DNA of 64,000 nucleotides from VRUE01 sp963747765 (GTDB taxonomy: Bacteria > Actinomycetota > Thermoleophilia > Solirubrobacterales > 70-9). Location: assembly GCA_963747765.1 (NCBI GenBank), contig CAVVGH010000007.1:310001-374000 (forward strand), given 5' to 3'. The position numbers and the translations under genes were made by a program. The notes under the pieces were generated by a model. That model was not told the DNA's origin, ran no database searches, and saw only the letters and a program-made list of their open reading frames with translations. Shown here in pieces: positions 25,036 through 32,976 of this stretch. Within the stretch, counting starts at the first letter, position 1; the number at the start of each line of letters is the position of its first letter.

Positions 25036-25937
25036 GAACCGCCTACCTGGGAACCTCCGATTTCGCGGCGGTCGTCCTTCGCCGGCTTGCCGAGTCGACG
25101 CACCGGCCGGCGCTTGTCGTCACCCCGCCGGACCGCCCCCGGGGGCGCGGGCGCCGGATTCTGCCGCCGCCCGCGGCGGAGACGGCTCGCGAGCTGGGAA
25201 TCGAGTTGCTGCAGGCCGAGAGCGTCAATGACGAGACCTCCCTCGAGCGGATCCGGGCCGCGCAGCCAGAGGCGGTGGCGGTCTGCGCTTTCGGGCAGTT
25301 GATTCGCGAGCCGCTGCTGTCGGAGTTCTCGCTCCTCAACGTCCACCCATCGCTGTTGCCTCGCTGGCGCGGCGCGGCGCCGATCGAGCGCGCGGTCATG
25401 GCCGGCGATCAGCGCACCGGCGTCAGCATCCTGCGAGTGACAGCGGGCCTCGACTCTGGCCCGGTGGCCCTTCAGGAGGAGGTCGCGATCGAAGCCGAGG
25501 ACGACTACGCGACGCTCTCGGAGCGGTTGCAGGGGTTGGCGTCCGGACTCCTGGTAAGGGCCCTGGACCTGCAGGCTGCCGGTCGGCTGCGGTTCGAAGA
25601 GCAGGATGAGGAAGAGGTGACCTATGCCGAGAAGATCGATGCCGGCGAGCGCCGTCTGGATCCCGCCCGGCCGGCGGTCGAGCTGGCGCGAACGGTCCGC
25701 GCGCTGACGCCCCACATCGGCGCCTACCTCGAGATCGGCGACGGCAACAGGCTGGGCGTGAAGAGGGCGCGTGCGGTCGACGTTGGCGTAAAGCCCGGCG
25801 AGATCCGCGCCGAGTGGGGCGCGCTCCTGCTCGGCTGTGGACGGGGAGCCCTGCGGCTCGACATCGTCCAGCCGCCGGGGGGCAAGCCGATGACGGCAGA
25901 GGCCTACCTGCGCGGTCATCCGGTGCGGGCGCTGTGA
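25032..25937 (+). CDS. fmt: Methionyl-tRNA formyltransferase
   Basis: The 301-residue enzyme formylates initiator Met-tRNA. The formyl-THF domain contains AVCAFGQLIREPLL, then NVHPSLLPRWRGAAPIERAVMAGD (catalytic N, H and the SLLP loop) and DSGPVALQEEVAI. The C-terminal OB-like domain starts near residue 205 (EEEVTYAEKIDAGERRLD). GTG 25032 overlaps def, and the gene's own stop overlaps the rsmB GTG, so def-fmt-rsmB is a coupled operon. Confidence 0.96.
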   Translation: MRTAYLGTSDFAAVVLRRLAESTHRPALVVTPPDRPRGRGRRILPPPAAETARELGIELLQAESVNDETSLERIRAAQPEAVAVCAFGQLIREPLLSEFSLLNVHPSLLPRWRGAAPIERAVMAGDQRTGVSILRVTAGLDSGPVALQEEVAIEAEDDYATLSERLQGLASGLLVRALDLQAAGRLRFEEQDEEEVTYAEKIDAGERRLDPARPAVELARTVRALTPHIGAYLEIGDGNRLGVKRARAVDVGVKPGEIRAEWGALLLGCGRGALRLDIVQPPGGKPMTAEAYLRGHPVRAL

Positions 25938-27337
25938 GCGAAGGGCGAGCCGCCACGGCGATCTCTGTCCCCCGGGCGCTCGCCTTCGACGTGATCCGCG
26001 CGACCTTCGAGGACGGCGCCTTTGCCGAGCGTTTCTTCCGCGAGGCAGCCGAGGAACGGGATCTGGCCGGGCGCGAGCGCGCCCTTGCCCAGCGCCTCGT
26101 CTACGGCGCCGTACAGCGGCGCGGCACCAGCGACGCCGCGATCGAGCGTCTCGCCGAACGCTCCGTGCGGCTTCTCGACCCACCCGTCCTGGCCGGCCTC
26201 CGACTGGGCCTCTACGAGCTCCTCTTCGCCGACGGGACACCGGACTACGCCGCCGTCGATCAGGCCGTGGAGCTCGTCAGGAAGGCGGGCGCCAGCCATG
26301 CCTGCGGGCTCGTCAATGCGGTGCTGCGGCGGGCAGTCAGGGAACGCGTCGAGCTGACCGACGCGCTGCTTGGGGACGACTCGACGCCGGAGAGCGCCGC
26401 GATCGCACACTCGGTGCCGCTCTGGCTGGCGCAGATGTGGTGGCGGGAGCTGGGCACAGAGGTGGCGCGCTCGCTGCTCGGGGCGTGCAACGAGCCTGCC
26501 GAGGTCGCGCTGCGCGTCAATTCGCGGCGTGGGGACCGCGAGGTGGCGCTGGCGGCGCTGCGCGAGGCGGGCGTTCGAGTGCGGGCCCCCGAAGACGCCT
26601 GGCCGTTGGACCTCCTCGAGATGGCGGTGGTGGAGGGGCGCACCGGTGACACCGTCGGGAAGCTGGTTGCCGCCGGCGAGCTGACGCCGCAGAGCCGCGG
26701 CTCTGCGGCCGTGGTCGAGGTGCTCGATCCGCAGCCCACTGAGCACGTCCTCGATCTCTGCGCGGGCCCCGGCATCAAGACCGGGCAGATCGCGGCACGA
26801 ATGGACGACCGGGGAGAGACGATCTCGGTGGAGGCGGATCCCGGCCGGGCGGCGGAGGTGGCGGAGCAGGCGCAACGCCTCGGCCTGCGCAGCGTCACCG
26901 TCGTCGAGGGCGACGCCGCAGAGCTTGCGATGGCACCGGGCTTCGACCGAGTCCTGCTCGACGCGCCGTGCTCCGATCTAGGCGCACTGGCCTCGCGGCC
27001 GGATGCGCGCTGGCGAAAGTTACCACGGACAATCGACCGCCTGGTTGAGGTTCAACAGCGCATCCTGGGCCGGGCGGTCGAGGCCCTTCGTCCGGGCGGG
27101 GTACTGGTCTATGCGACCTGCACGATCTCTCGCCGCGAGAACGAGGATCGAGTCGCCGCGCTGCTGGAGGCAGCGGCCGCCGGTGAGGTGCCACCCGTGA
27201 GCGTCGAGGACCTCGGCGCTCGCGCGCCCTCGCTCGCCTCTCCGCACGATCCGCGCTGCCTGCAGCTGCGTCCCGACCGGGATCGCACGACGGGCTTCTT
27301 CATCTGCCGGTTGAAGCGAGATGATGGGGGTCGATGA
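25934..27337 (+). CDS. rsmB: 16S rRNA m5C967 methyltransferase
   Basis: The 467-residue protein joins an N-terminal NusB-like RNA-binding domain (about 1-140, RALAQRLVYGAVQRRG) to a SAM-dependent m5C methyltransferase domain. The SAM motif is DLCAGPGIKTGQIA. The two catalytic cysteines are in DAPCSDLGAL and YATCTISRRENE. It methylates C967 of 16S rRNA. The start GTG 25934 overlaps fmt and the stop overlaps the following zinc-ribbon gene. Confidence 0.94.
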   Translation: MSEGRAATAISVPRALAFDVIRATFEDGAFAERFFREAAEERDLAGRERALAQRLVYGAVQRRGTSDAAIERLAERSVRLLDPPVLAGLRLGLYELLFADGTPDYAAVDQAVELVRKAGASHACGLVNAVLRRAVRERVELTDALLGDDSTPESAAIAHSVPLWLAQMWWRELGTEVARSLLGACNEPAEVALRVNSRRGDREVALAALREAGVRVRAPEDAWPLDLLEMAVVEGRTGDTVGKLVAAGELTPQSRGSAAVVEVLDPQPTEHVLDLCAGPGIKTGQIAARMDDRGETISVEADPGRAAEVAEQAQRLGLRSVTVVEGDAAELAMAPGFDRVLLDAPCSDLGALASRPDARWRKLPRTIDRLVEVQQRILGRAVEALRPGGVLVYATCTISRRENEDRVAALLEAAAAGEVPPVSVEDLGARAPSLASPHDPRCLQLRPDRDRTTGFFICRLKRDDGGR

Positions 27338-27561
27338 CCGACGAGAACACCCTCCGCCGGCCGGTCTGCCCAGGCTGTGGCGAGCCGTGGCTGCGGCCAA
27401 CCCAACTGCCCGGCCGCTTCCGCTGCGTGTACTGTCTGCGCCGCTTCGAGTTGGTATCTCAATGCCCCAACTGTGGAGAGCACCAGACCATTGCGCGGAT
27501 GAGCAGCAGCCAGGACATGACCTGCCAGCTTTGCGGTGACTCGATGCTGAGGGCGGTATGA
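27334..27561 (+). CDS. Double zinc-ribbon small protein
   Basis: The 75-residue protein contains four CxxC knuckles (CPGC, CVYC, CPNC, CQLC), enough for two zinc ribbons. The first resembles the B-repeat of zinc-ribbon RNA-binding domains (RFRCVYCLRRFE). It overlaps rsmB at its start and rpe at its end (both ATGA), so it is surely translated with them. The position next to an rRNA methyltransferase suggests an RNA- or ribosome-linked role, but nothing shows this directly. Confidence 0.8.
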   Translation: MTDENTLRRPVCPGCGEPWLRPTQLPGRFRCVYCLRRFELVSQCPNCGEHQTIARMSSSQDMTCQLCGDSMLRAV

Positions 27562-28244
27562 GCGAGCGGATGGCTGGACTGCTGGCCGAGCGGCGGGTGG
27601 CGCCGTCGATCCTCTCCGCCGATTTCTCGAGGCTCGGAGCGCAGGTCGGCGAGGTGATCGAGGCGGGTGCGCGGGTGATCCACGTGGATGTGATGGACGG
27701 GCACTTCGTGCCGCCGATAACGATTGGCCCGCTGGTTGCAGGGTCGGTCGCCGAGCAGGTCCACGCGGCGGGCGGGGCGGTCGACGTCCACCTGATGATC
27801 GAGCAGCCCGAGCGGCATATCGAGGCCTTCGCCGAGGCGGGGGCGGACTCGATCACCTTTCACGTCGAGGCGTCCGCGCACAGCAACCGGACACTTGCGG
27901 CGATTCGCGATCTCGGTTGCCTGGCGGGTATCGCACTCAACCCGGGCACGCCGGTGGAGGCCATCGCCGAGCTTCGCGAGCTGGCCGACATCGTCCTCTG
28001 TATGACGGTGAATCCCGGCTGGGGTGGGCAGGCCTTCATCGAGGGCTCGCCCGGAAAGATCGCTCGCCTCGCGCCGCTGGCCGCCACGGCGAGGATCGAG
28101 GTGGACGGAGGCATCGACACCTCGACGGCCGGAGCGGTCGCCGAGGCGGGCGCCTCCCTGTTCGTGGCGGGCTCGGCTGTCTTCGGCGCCGCTGACCCCG
28201 CCGCCGCCTACGCCGAGATCGCGCGGGCCGCGGGAGCGGTCTGA
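27558..28244 (+). CDS. rpe: Ribulose-phosphate 3-epimerase
   Basis: The 228-residue TIM-barrel enzyme interconverts ribulose 5-phosphate and xylulose 5-phosphate in the pentose phosphate pathway. The motifs are VAPSILSADFSRLG, HVDVMDGHFVPPITIGP (metal-binding H and D), VDVHLMIEQPERH, MTVNPGWGGQAF and the phosphate-binding EVDGGIDTSTAG and VAGSAVFGA. ATG 27558 overlaps the zinc-ribbon gene. Confidence 0.97.
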   Translation: MSERMAGLLAERRVAPSILSADFSRLGAQVGEVIEAGARVIHVDVMDGHFVPPITIGPLVAGSVAEQVHAAGGAVDVHLMIEQPERHIEAFAEAGADSITFHVEASAHSNRTLAAIRDLGCLAGIALNPGTPVEAIAELRELADIVLCMTVNPGWGGQAFIEGSPGKIARLAPLAATARIEVDGGIDTSTAGAVAEAGASLFVAGSAVFGAADPAAAYAEIARAAGAV

Positions 28245-28255
28245 CCGGGGTTGAG

Positions 28256-29347
28256 TTGAGCGATCCGGGCCAGCTGCCGGGGCTGTCCCTGAGGCGCTCT
28301 AGCCTTCGACAGATCGCGACGCACCCGGGGCTGGGGGAAACCCGGGCAGGGCTGCGCCGCCAGCTGCTCCAGTTCGTCGACCGGCTGGCGATTCTCGTTC
28401 TCGCGATCTGCATCCTGCTCGTCGCAGGGACGATGGGCTACGTGCTCAGCGAGGGCACCTCGGCCGGCTACGGGTTCATCTGGGCCCTGGACACCGTGGC
28501 CACGGTGGGCTCCATACCCGAGCCCACGAGCACCGCCGGTCAGATCGTCAAGGTCGTGCTGATCGTCCTCGGCGTGGGTACGCTGTTCTATGCGCTGGTG
28601 ACGGTGACCGAGTTCTTCGTGTCGGGTCATCTGTCCGGCCTGCTCGAGGAGAGAAGGGCGTTGAAGAAGATCGACTCGCTGAAAGACCACATACTCATTT
28701 GCGGTTTTGGTCGGGTCGGGCGGCAGGCGGCCCGCGACCTGCGGGCGGCACGGTGCGACTTCGTAGTGATCGACAGCAACCCCGAGGACACGCGCGAGCA
28801 CGCCGATGCGATGGGCGCGCCCTTCGTCGAGGGACCGCCATCCGACGACGAGGTGCTGCGCACGGCCGGGATCATGCGCGCCGCCGGCGTGATGGCATGC
28901 GTCGACTCCGACGCCGAGAACATCTTCATCGCGCTGACCGCGCGCGAGATGCGCTCCGACATCACGATCGTCGCCCGCGCGAGCGTCGAAGACTCCGAGA
29001 GCAAGCTGCGTCGCGCCGGTGCCGATCGCATCGTGTCGCCCTACAGGGCGAGTGGCTCGGAGATGGTCCGCTTTGCCCTCCATCCGCAGGTGACCGGGGT
29101 GGTCGAGGTCGCGCCCGAGTACCGGATGGAGGAGATCGAGGTGACGGTCGGTTGCGAAGCGGCGGGCCGCACGCTGGAGGAGGTACGCGGTTCCTCGATG
29201 ATCGTCGCTCTGCGCAGCGGCAACGGAACCGTGCAGCCCCAGCCGCCGCCTGACACCCTGCTGCACGAGGGTGACGTACTTGTCGCGATGGGCGAGACAG
29301 GCGCGCTGGAACGGCTGGAGAGCCGTCTCGCACCCGCTGCAGGCTAA
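28256..29347 (+). CDS. Two-TM potassium-channel-like protein with RCK domain, altered filter
   Basis: The 363-residue protein has TM1 at about 42-63, a pore loop at about 74-90, TM2 at about 96-122, then a cytoplasmic RCK-N Rossmann domain (GFGRVGRQAARDLR at 150-163, IDSNPEDTREHAD) and RCK-C (about 280-360). This is the MthK/TrkA-like ligand-gated K+ channel plan. The pore reads DTVATVGSIPEPTS where family members have TVGYGDIxPxT: the Y, G and D of the filter are missing and a serine follows TVG. Ion selectivity is therefore uncertain. The TTG start at 28256 is 11 nt after rpe. A repeat terminus begins on the last base of its stop codon. Confidence 0.85.
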   Translation: MSDPGQLPGLSLRRSSLRQIATHPGLGETRAGLRRQLLQFVDRLAILVLAICILLVAGTMGYVLSEGTSAGYGFIWALDTVATVGSIPEPTSTAGQIVKVVLIVLGVGTLFYALVTVTEFFVSGHLSGLLEERRALKKIDSLKDHILICGFGRVGRQAARDLRAARCDFVVIDSNPEDTREHADAMGAPFVEGPPSDDEVLRTAGIMRAAGVMACVDSDAENIFIALTAREMRSDITIVARASVEDSESKLRRAGADRIVSPYRASGSEMVRFALHPQVTGVVEVAPEYRMEEIEVTVGCEAAGRTLEEVRGSSMIVALRSGNGTVQPQPPPDTLLHEGDVLVAMGETGALERLESRLAPAAG

Positions 29348-29365
29348 GAGCCCATCCGAGAAACC
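29347..29365 (+). repeat. R-type repeat terminus on the channel stop codon
   Basis: AGAGCCCATCCGAGAAACC begins at the final A of the TAA stop. It matches the ends of the elements at 52068 and 60520. Confidence 0.7.
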
Positions 29366-29405
29366 CGCGTGTGGCAAGCGTCGGACCCAGAGGCCGCCCC
29401 AGCCG

Positions 29406-29452
29406 CTCAGTTCGTCATTTGTTTCGCCCAGCGATACAAAGAGCGAACTGAG
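29406..29452 (+). repeat. 47-nt hairpin A, copy 1 of locus 2
   Basis: The outer stem is CTCAGTTCG with CGAACTGAG. Relative to loci 1 and 3 both sides carry the paired change C-G to A-T, so pairing is kept. The inner elements (TTTGT/ACAAA, CGC-CCA-GCG) are as in the family. Confidence 0.88.
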
Positions 29453-29475
29453 TCTCGATCCGGCGACCCCAGCCG

Positions 29476-29522
29476 CTCAGTTCGTCATTTGTTTCGCCCA
29501 GCGATACAAAGAGCGAACTGAG
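29476..29522 (+). repeat. 47-nt hairpin A, copy 2 of locus 2
   Basis: An exact copy of the preceding hairpin, starting 70 nt later. Confidence 0.88.
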
Positions 29523-29599
29523 TTCGTGTCCGCTGCCCCCTGGCCACATCTCGCGGAACGATGCCCACAGCTCCCGACCGCCTGGGCCCCACACAGCCT

Positions 29600-29646
29600 C
29601 CCCCTGTTTGCCCTCCATACCTGCAAGTAGGAGGGCAAACAGGGGG
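29600..29646 (+). repeat. Long hairpin B, copy 2
   Basis: A perfect 17-bp stem (CCCCCTGTTTGCCCTCC at 29600-29616) encloses the loop ATACCTGCAAGTA. The outer extension is imperfect here, unlike loci 1 and 3. Confidence 0.85.
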
Positions 29647-29706
29647 CTGTTTAGACCCTATGGCCGGCCCACCTGAGCGCCGGTTCAATCCGAACCCCGC
29701 GTAAAG

Positions 29707-29786
29707 GTCGGCACCCGCGCATGAGATGCGCGGGTTTGTCGCCGAGGAACGGCCTCGGCGAGGACCGCAATCATGGGGGTGCCGAC
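29707..29786 (+). ncRNA. Cloverleaf-like structured leader of the IS110 transposase
   Basis: GTCGGCA (29707-29713) pairs with TGCCGAC (29780-29786) and closes two inner stems: CCCGCGCAT/ATGCGCGGG (29714-29722 with 29726-29734) and CGCCGAGG/CCTCGGCG (29740-29747 with 29753-29760). All pairings are perfect and the last base abuts the transposase ATG. It may be the left-end part of a guide RNA or a translational control structure. Confidence 0.45.
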
Positions 29787-30869
29787 ATGGCGCAGGTTAG
29801 GACGTGGGTGGGTCTCGATGTTCACGCGGCGAAGGTTGTCGCGGCGATCGCCGACTCGGAGTCAGGCGAGTTGGCGGTGCGGCGAATGGGCGGGCAGACC
29901 GAGCAGGTGGCGGAGTTCTGCGCCGCGTTGCCGGCGCCGGTGCGGGTCGCCTATGAGGCTGGTCCGACCGGCTTCGGGCTGGCTCGGGCATTGGCAGCGA
30001 GGGGCATCGACTGCACGGTCGCCGCGCCGGGCAAGATCGAGCGCCCCGCCCAAGACCGGGTCAAGACCGACCGCCGTGACGCCGAGCGGCTGGTCCGCCT
30101 GCTGATGATCGGCGGCCTTCACCCGGTGCGCGTACCGACGCCGGCCGAGGAGGCGATGCGCGACCTGGTGCGTGCCCGCGAGGACGTCCGCGGCGACTTG
30201 ATGCGGGCCCGCCACCGGGTCGGCAAGCTGCTGCTGCGCCACGACCTGCGCTTCGAGGGCAACAACTGGACCCAGCGCCACCTCGACTGGCTGGGGAGGA
30301 TCGGCCTTCCCGAGCCGGTAGCCCAGACGGTCCTGCTCGACGGGATCGGGGCGATCGACGCTCTGCTGCTGCGCCGCTCTGAGCTGGAGTCCCAGATGGC
30401 TGCCTTGGTCGAGGGCTCCCCGTGGGCGCAGAGCGTCGCTCACCTGCGCTGCCTGCGCGGCATCGACACCTTGAGCGCCCTGGGCCTCTGCGCGGAGGTC
30501 GGGGACTTCGAGCGCTTCCAGCGGCCGGCGCAGCTGATGAGCTACCTCGGCCTGGTGCCTTCTGAGAACAGCAGCGGGGAGAGGCGAAGGCAGGGCTCGA
30601 TCACCAAGTCGGGATCCCGCCACGCCCGCCGCCTCCTGGTCGAGGCGGCCTGGCACTACCGCCGGGCGCCGCGCAAAAGCCGCGAGCTGCGCCGCCGCCA
30701 AGAGGGCCAGCCCCAGGCGGTCTGCGCGATCTCATGGAAGGCCCAGCAGCGCCTGCACCGTAGCTGGGTGCGGCTCGACTCAGAGCGCGGCAAGCGCCGC
30801 ACCCTCTGCGCGGTCGCCGTGGCGCGCGAGCTCACCGGCTTTTGCTGGGCGGTAGCGACAGCCGACTGA
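29787..30869 (+). CDS. IS110-family transposase (DEDD)
   Basis: The 360-residue protein has the DEDD_Tnp_IS110 domain with D11 in GLDVHAAK, E57 in AYEAGPTG, and D95 and D98 in VKTDRRDAERLVRLL. A coiled central part is followed by the Transposase_20 domain (about 215-300, LRGIDTLSALGLCAEVGDFERF, then SENSSGERRRQGSITKSGSR), whose serine near 262-263 is the likely recombination nucleophile. The frame is full length with no stop or shift, so the element may be active. IS110 enzymes are RNA-guided recombinases that use a bridge or seek RNA encoded in an end of the element. ATG 29787 gives the normal N-terminus. Confidence 0.96.
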   Translation: MAQVRTWVGLDVHAAKVVAAIADSESGELAVRRMGGQTEQVAEFCAALPAPVRVAYEAGPTGFGLARALAARGIDCTVAAPGKIERPAQDRVKTDRRDAERLVRLLMIGGLHPVRVPTPAEEAMRDLVRAREDVRGDLMRARHRVGKLLLRHDLRFEGNNWTQRHLDWLGRIGLPEPVAQTVLLDGIGAIDALLLRRSELESQMAALVEGSPWAQSVAHLRCLRGIDTLSALGLCAEVGDFERFQRPAQLMSYLGLVPSENSSGERRRQGSITKSGSRHARRLLVEAAWHYRRAPRKSRELRRRQEGQPQAVCAISWKAQQRLHRSWVRLDSERGKRRTLCAVAVARELTGFCWAVATAD

Positions 30870-30884
30870 GACCACCAAGCACTG

Positions 30885-31081
30885 CTTGGCCCAGGAGGCG
30901 GCGGGCTCGGCCCTTCGCGCCAGCGCATCCGCGATTGAGCTATGAGCAGCCGCCCCTGGCGGCGACGCTCGGTTTTAGACAGCGGGCGCTGAGACGAAAC
31001 CCGGTCCTGCGGTAACCAACCCGCGCATATCAGCCTGACCGCGCGTCGCGCACCAGGCCGACCGCCGCCTCCTGGGCCAAG
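30885..31081 (+). ncRNA. Candidate IS110 bridge/seek RNA, 197 nt closed by a perfect 20-bp stem
   Basis: CTTGGCCCAGGAGGCGGCGG (30885-30904) pairs perfectly with 31062-31081. The interior has GC-rich foldable segments separated by unpaired, A-rich patches such as TTTTAGACAG near 30973 and ACGAAACC near 30993. It starts 16 nt after the transposase stop and is followed by a terminator-like hairpin, so it would make a discrete RNA. Location and size fit a bridge RNA; in IS1111-type elements this RNA lies in the right end. Confidence 0.55.
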
Positions 31082-31084
31082 AAG

Positions 31085-31106
31085 AAGGCCCGCTCACGCG
31101 GGCCTT
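31085..31106 (+). terminator. Terminator-like hairpin after the IS110 RNA candidate
   Basis: AAGGCCCGC (31085-31093) pairs with GCGGGCCTT (31098-31106) across a 4-nt TCAC loop. The tract after it (CGGTGG) is not U-rich. Confidence 0.55.
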
Positions 31107-31120
31107 CGGTGGTTGGGGAC

Positions 31121-31126
31121 TTGACA
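31121..31126 (+). promoter_or_regulatory. Outward -35 hexamer TTGACA at the right end of IS110
   Basis: A consensus TTGACA faces out of the element on the transposase strand. In circular IS110 intermediates such a box can join a -10 in the left end (for example TAGACC or CCCTAT near 29652-29660) and drive the transposase. Confidence 0.4.
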
Positions 31127-31157
31127 AATGGGCGTCCATATCAGCTCATCGAGAGTC

Positions 31158-32966
31158 TCAGGAACGCGCCACGGGGACGACGAGCGCTCCCGCCACCTCC
31201 TGCCACCAGGAGCGCTCCGCCTCCGCGATCTCAGGCCGGCGCGCACGGCGCGCGCACCAGTCTGCGAGAGACCGGCGCCCGCCGAGCGCGACGTGCGCTG
31301 TGCCGGTGATCGCGAAGCGGCCGTCGGCAAGCGCAACCAGAGCCCCGGCCTCGTCGCGGCGGGTTCGAAGCCTCGCTCGCACGGCGATTCCGTCCACCTC
31401 GTCGGGTGCCGCAGGGTCTCCATTGAGAGTGTGTCCCGGTCGCACCGAGAAGACCTGCGGCACACTGCGCAGTGGCAGCAGCATCGGCGCCGGCTCGCCC
31501 AATGGTCCCTCGCGCCAGAGGCGGGTGAGGCGCTCGACCTCGCCGCGAAGGTTCTCCTGAACCATCAGGTGCAGCTCGTCACCGGCCTCGACCCGGGTTG
31601 ACCCGCGCGGCGCGATCGCGCGACCGTCGCGCACGATCAGGTGTACGAGTGCCTCCCGCGGCAGGCCGAGCTCCCTGATGAGCAAACCGGCGGCGGCATC
31701 GCCCTCCCGCACGCGCCAGGAAATCAACTCGCCGCCGAGCTGGCGCACACGCCCGACATCGGCGACGGGCGGGGGGAGGGCCTGCTCAGTGCTGGTGACC
31801 CCGAGCCACCGTGCCAGCGGCTCGATCGTGACTCCCTGGACGAGCGTCGAGGTGACGACCACGAAGAAGACCACGTTGAAGATCACATCCGCCTCCGCGA
31901 CACCGGCGACAACCGGAAAGGTTGCGAGCCAGATCGGGATCGCACCTCGCAGGCCAGCCCAGCCGAGCATGGCTTTCTCCCTCATCCTGAGTCTCGTGGG
32001 AAGCGTGACCAGCATCGTCGCCAGCGGCCGGGCGAGGAGGATCAGCACCATGGAGAGGAGCAGGCCCTTGCCCGCGACGCCCCACAGCTCGCCCGGGAAG
32101 ACCAGCAGGCCGAGTACGAAGAAGAGCCCGATCTGGGCAAACCAGCCCAGTCCCTGGTGAAAGGCGACGACCGTGCTGCGCGCCGGCATCGAGCCCGTGC
32201 CAATCACCAGTGCCGCAATGTAGACGGCGAGGAACCCCGAGCCTCCGAGGATCTCCGAGATCCCGTAGGAGAGCGCCGCAGCGGCGATGGTCAGAACCGG
32301 ATACAGCCCCTGGGTTGGAAGCTCGATCCGACGGATGGCGGTGCGCGCCAGCCAGCCGAGCCCAACCCCGAGCACCGCGCCGAACGAGAGTTTGACCACG
32401 AAGAGAACGAGCATGTCCGGTGCCCCATAGGACGGGTCGGCGATCCAATCGGCGAAGCCAACGACGAGAAGCAGCGCGATCGGGTCGTTCATGCCCGACT
32501 CCCCCTCGAGCGCTCGGGCGAGCCGCCTCTCGAGTCGCGATCCGCGCAGCACCGTGAAGATCGCGGCACTGTCGGTGGCGGCCACCGCAGAGCCGAGGAT
32601 CAAGCCCTGCAGCGTGCTCAGATCGAAGATCCAGATGGCCGCCAGTCCCGTTGCCATCGCGGTCAGGAAGGTCCCCAGGGTGGCGAGGCCGACCGCTGTG
32701 CCAAGGACAGGGCGGATCTCCGGCCAGCCGGCGGTCAACCCGCCCTCGAAGAGGATCAGCACCAGTCCGACCGTTCCCAGCGTGCGGGCCAGCTCGGCGT
32801 CGTCGAATTTGACTCCGCCGATGCCGTCTGAACCGACCAGCATTCCCAATCCGAGAAAGAGGAGCAGCCCGGGGATACGGACCCGATTGGCAATCAGGGC
32901 GGCTGCGATCGCAGCTGCGAGCACCGCGCCGCCGATCAGGATCAGCTCGGCGTCGTGTGTCTCCAT
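31158..32966 (-). CDS. nhaP2: CPA1 K+(Na+)/H+ antiporter, NhaP2/CvrA type
   Basis: The 602-residue protein has about 12 transmembrane helices (residues 1-395) with the CPA1 core motifs GLILGSAVAATDSAAIFTVL and EGESGMNDPIALLLV, where the ND pair carries ion binding. A cytoplasmic RCK-C (TrkA-C) domain follows at about 415-495 (LIRELGLPREALVHLIVRDG, AGDELHLMV), then a CorC/HlyC-like transporter-associated domain to the C-terminus. This three-part plan matches NhaP2/CvrA, which exchanges K+ or Na+ for protons and is gated through the RCK domain. It is convergent with IS110. A channel-like RCK protein lies on the other side of the IS. Confidence 0.9.
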   Translation of the reverse strand: METHDAELILIGGAVLAAAIAAALIANRVRIPGLLLFLGLGMLVGSDGIGGVKFDDAELARTLGTVGLVLILFEGGLTAGWPEIRPVLGTAVGLATLGTFLTAMATGLAAIWIFDLSTLQGLILGSAVAATDSAAIFTVLRGSRLERRLARALEGESGMNDPIALLLVVGFADWIADPSYGAPDMLVLFVVKLSFGAVLGVGLGWLARTAIRRIELPTQGLYPVLTIAAAALSYGISEILGGSGFLAVYIAALVIGTGSMPARSTVVAFHQGLGWFAQIGLFFVLGLLVFPGELWGVAGKGLLLSMVLILLARPLATMLVTLPTRLRMREKAMLGWAGLRGAIPIWLATFPVVAGVAEADVIFNVVFFVVVTSTLVQGVTIEPLARWLGVTSTEQALPPPVADVGRVRQLGGELISWRVREGDAAAGLLIRELGLPREALVHLIVRDGRAIAPRGSTRVEAGDELHLMVQENLRGEVERLTRLWREGPLGEPAPMLLPLRSVPQVFSVRPGHTLNGDPAAPDEVDGIAVRARLRTRRDEAGALVALADGRFAITGTAHVALGGRRSLADWCARRARRPEIAEAERSWWQEVAGALVVPVARS

Positions 32967-32976
32967 GGACCGCAGC

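Larger units (their letters stand above)
29366..29706. other. Repeat locus 2 between the channel gene and IS110
   Basis: No gene is seen. The stretch holds two identical 47-nt hairpins and one long hairpin of the B type. After GGCTGTTT at 29644-29651 its sequence stops resembling locus 3, so the boundary of the inserted IS110 element may lie there. Further on, GGTTC-AATCC-GAACC near 29683-29697 forms a small hairpin. Confidence 0.5.
29652..31127 (+). mobile_element. IS110-family insertion sequence (ends approximate)
   Basis: An intact DEDD transposase is flanked by about 130 nt on the left and 250 nt on the right of structured non-coding DNA. The total of about 1.45 kb is normal for IS110. 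The ends are guesses. The left end is where repeat locus 2 loses similarity to locus 3. The right end is after the outward TTGACA at 31121-31126. IS110 elements lack terminal inverted repeats, so the borders cannot be fixed without an empty site. Confidence 0.6.

Noticed and set aside
29415..29688. Short frames across hairpins at locus 2 that share peptides such as TQFALCIAGRNK
   Set aside because: The shared peptide comes from the DNA repeat. The compensatory stem changes and different frames at loci 1 and 3 argue for a nucleic-acid structure, not a protein family.
29665..29700. GGTTCAATCC near the left end of IS110 as a tRNA T-loop
   Set aside because: No acceptor, D or anticodon arms can be built around it, and the stem pairs as a simple 5-bp hairpin GGTTC/GAACC.
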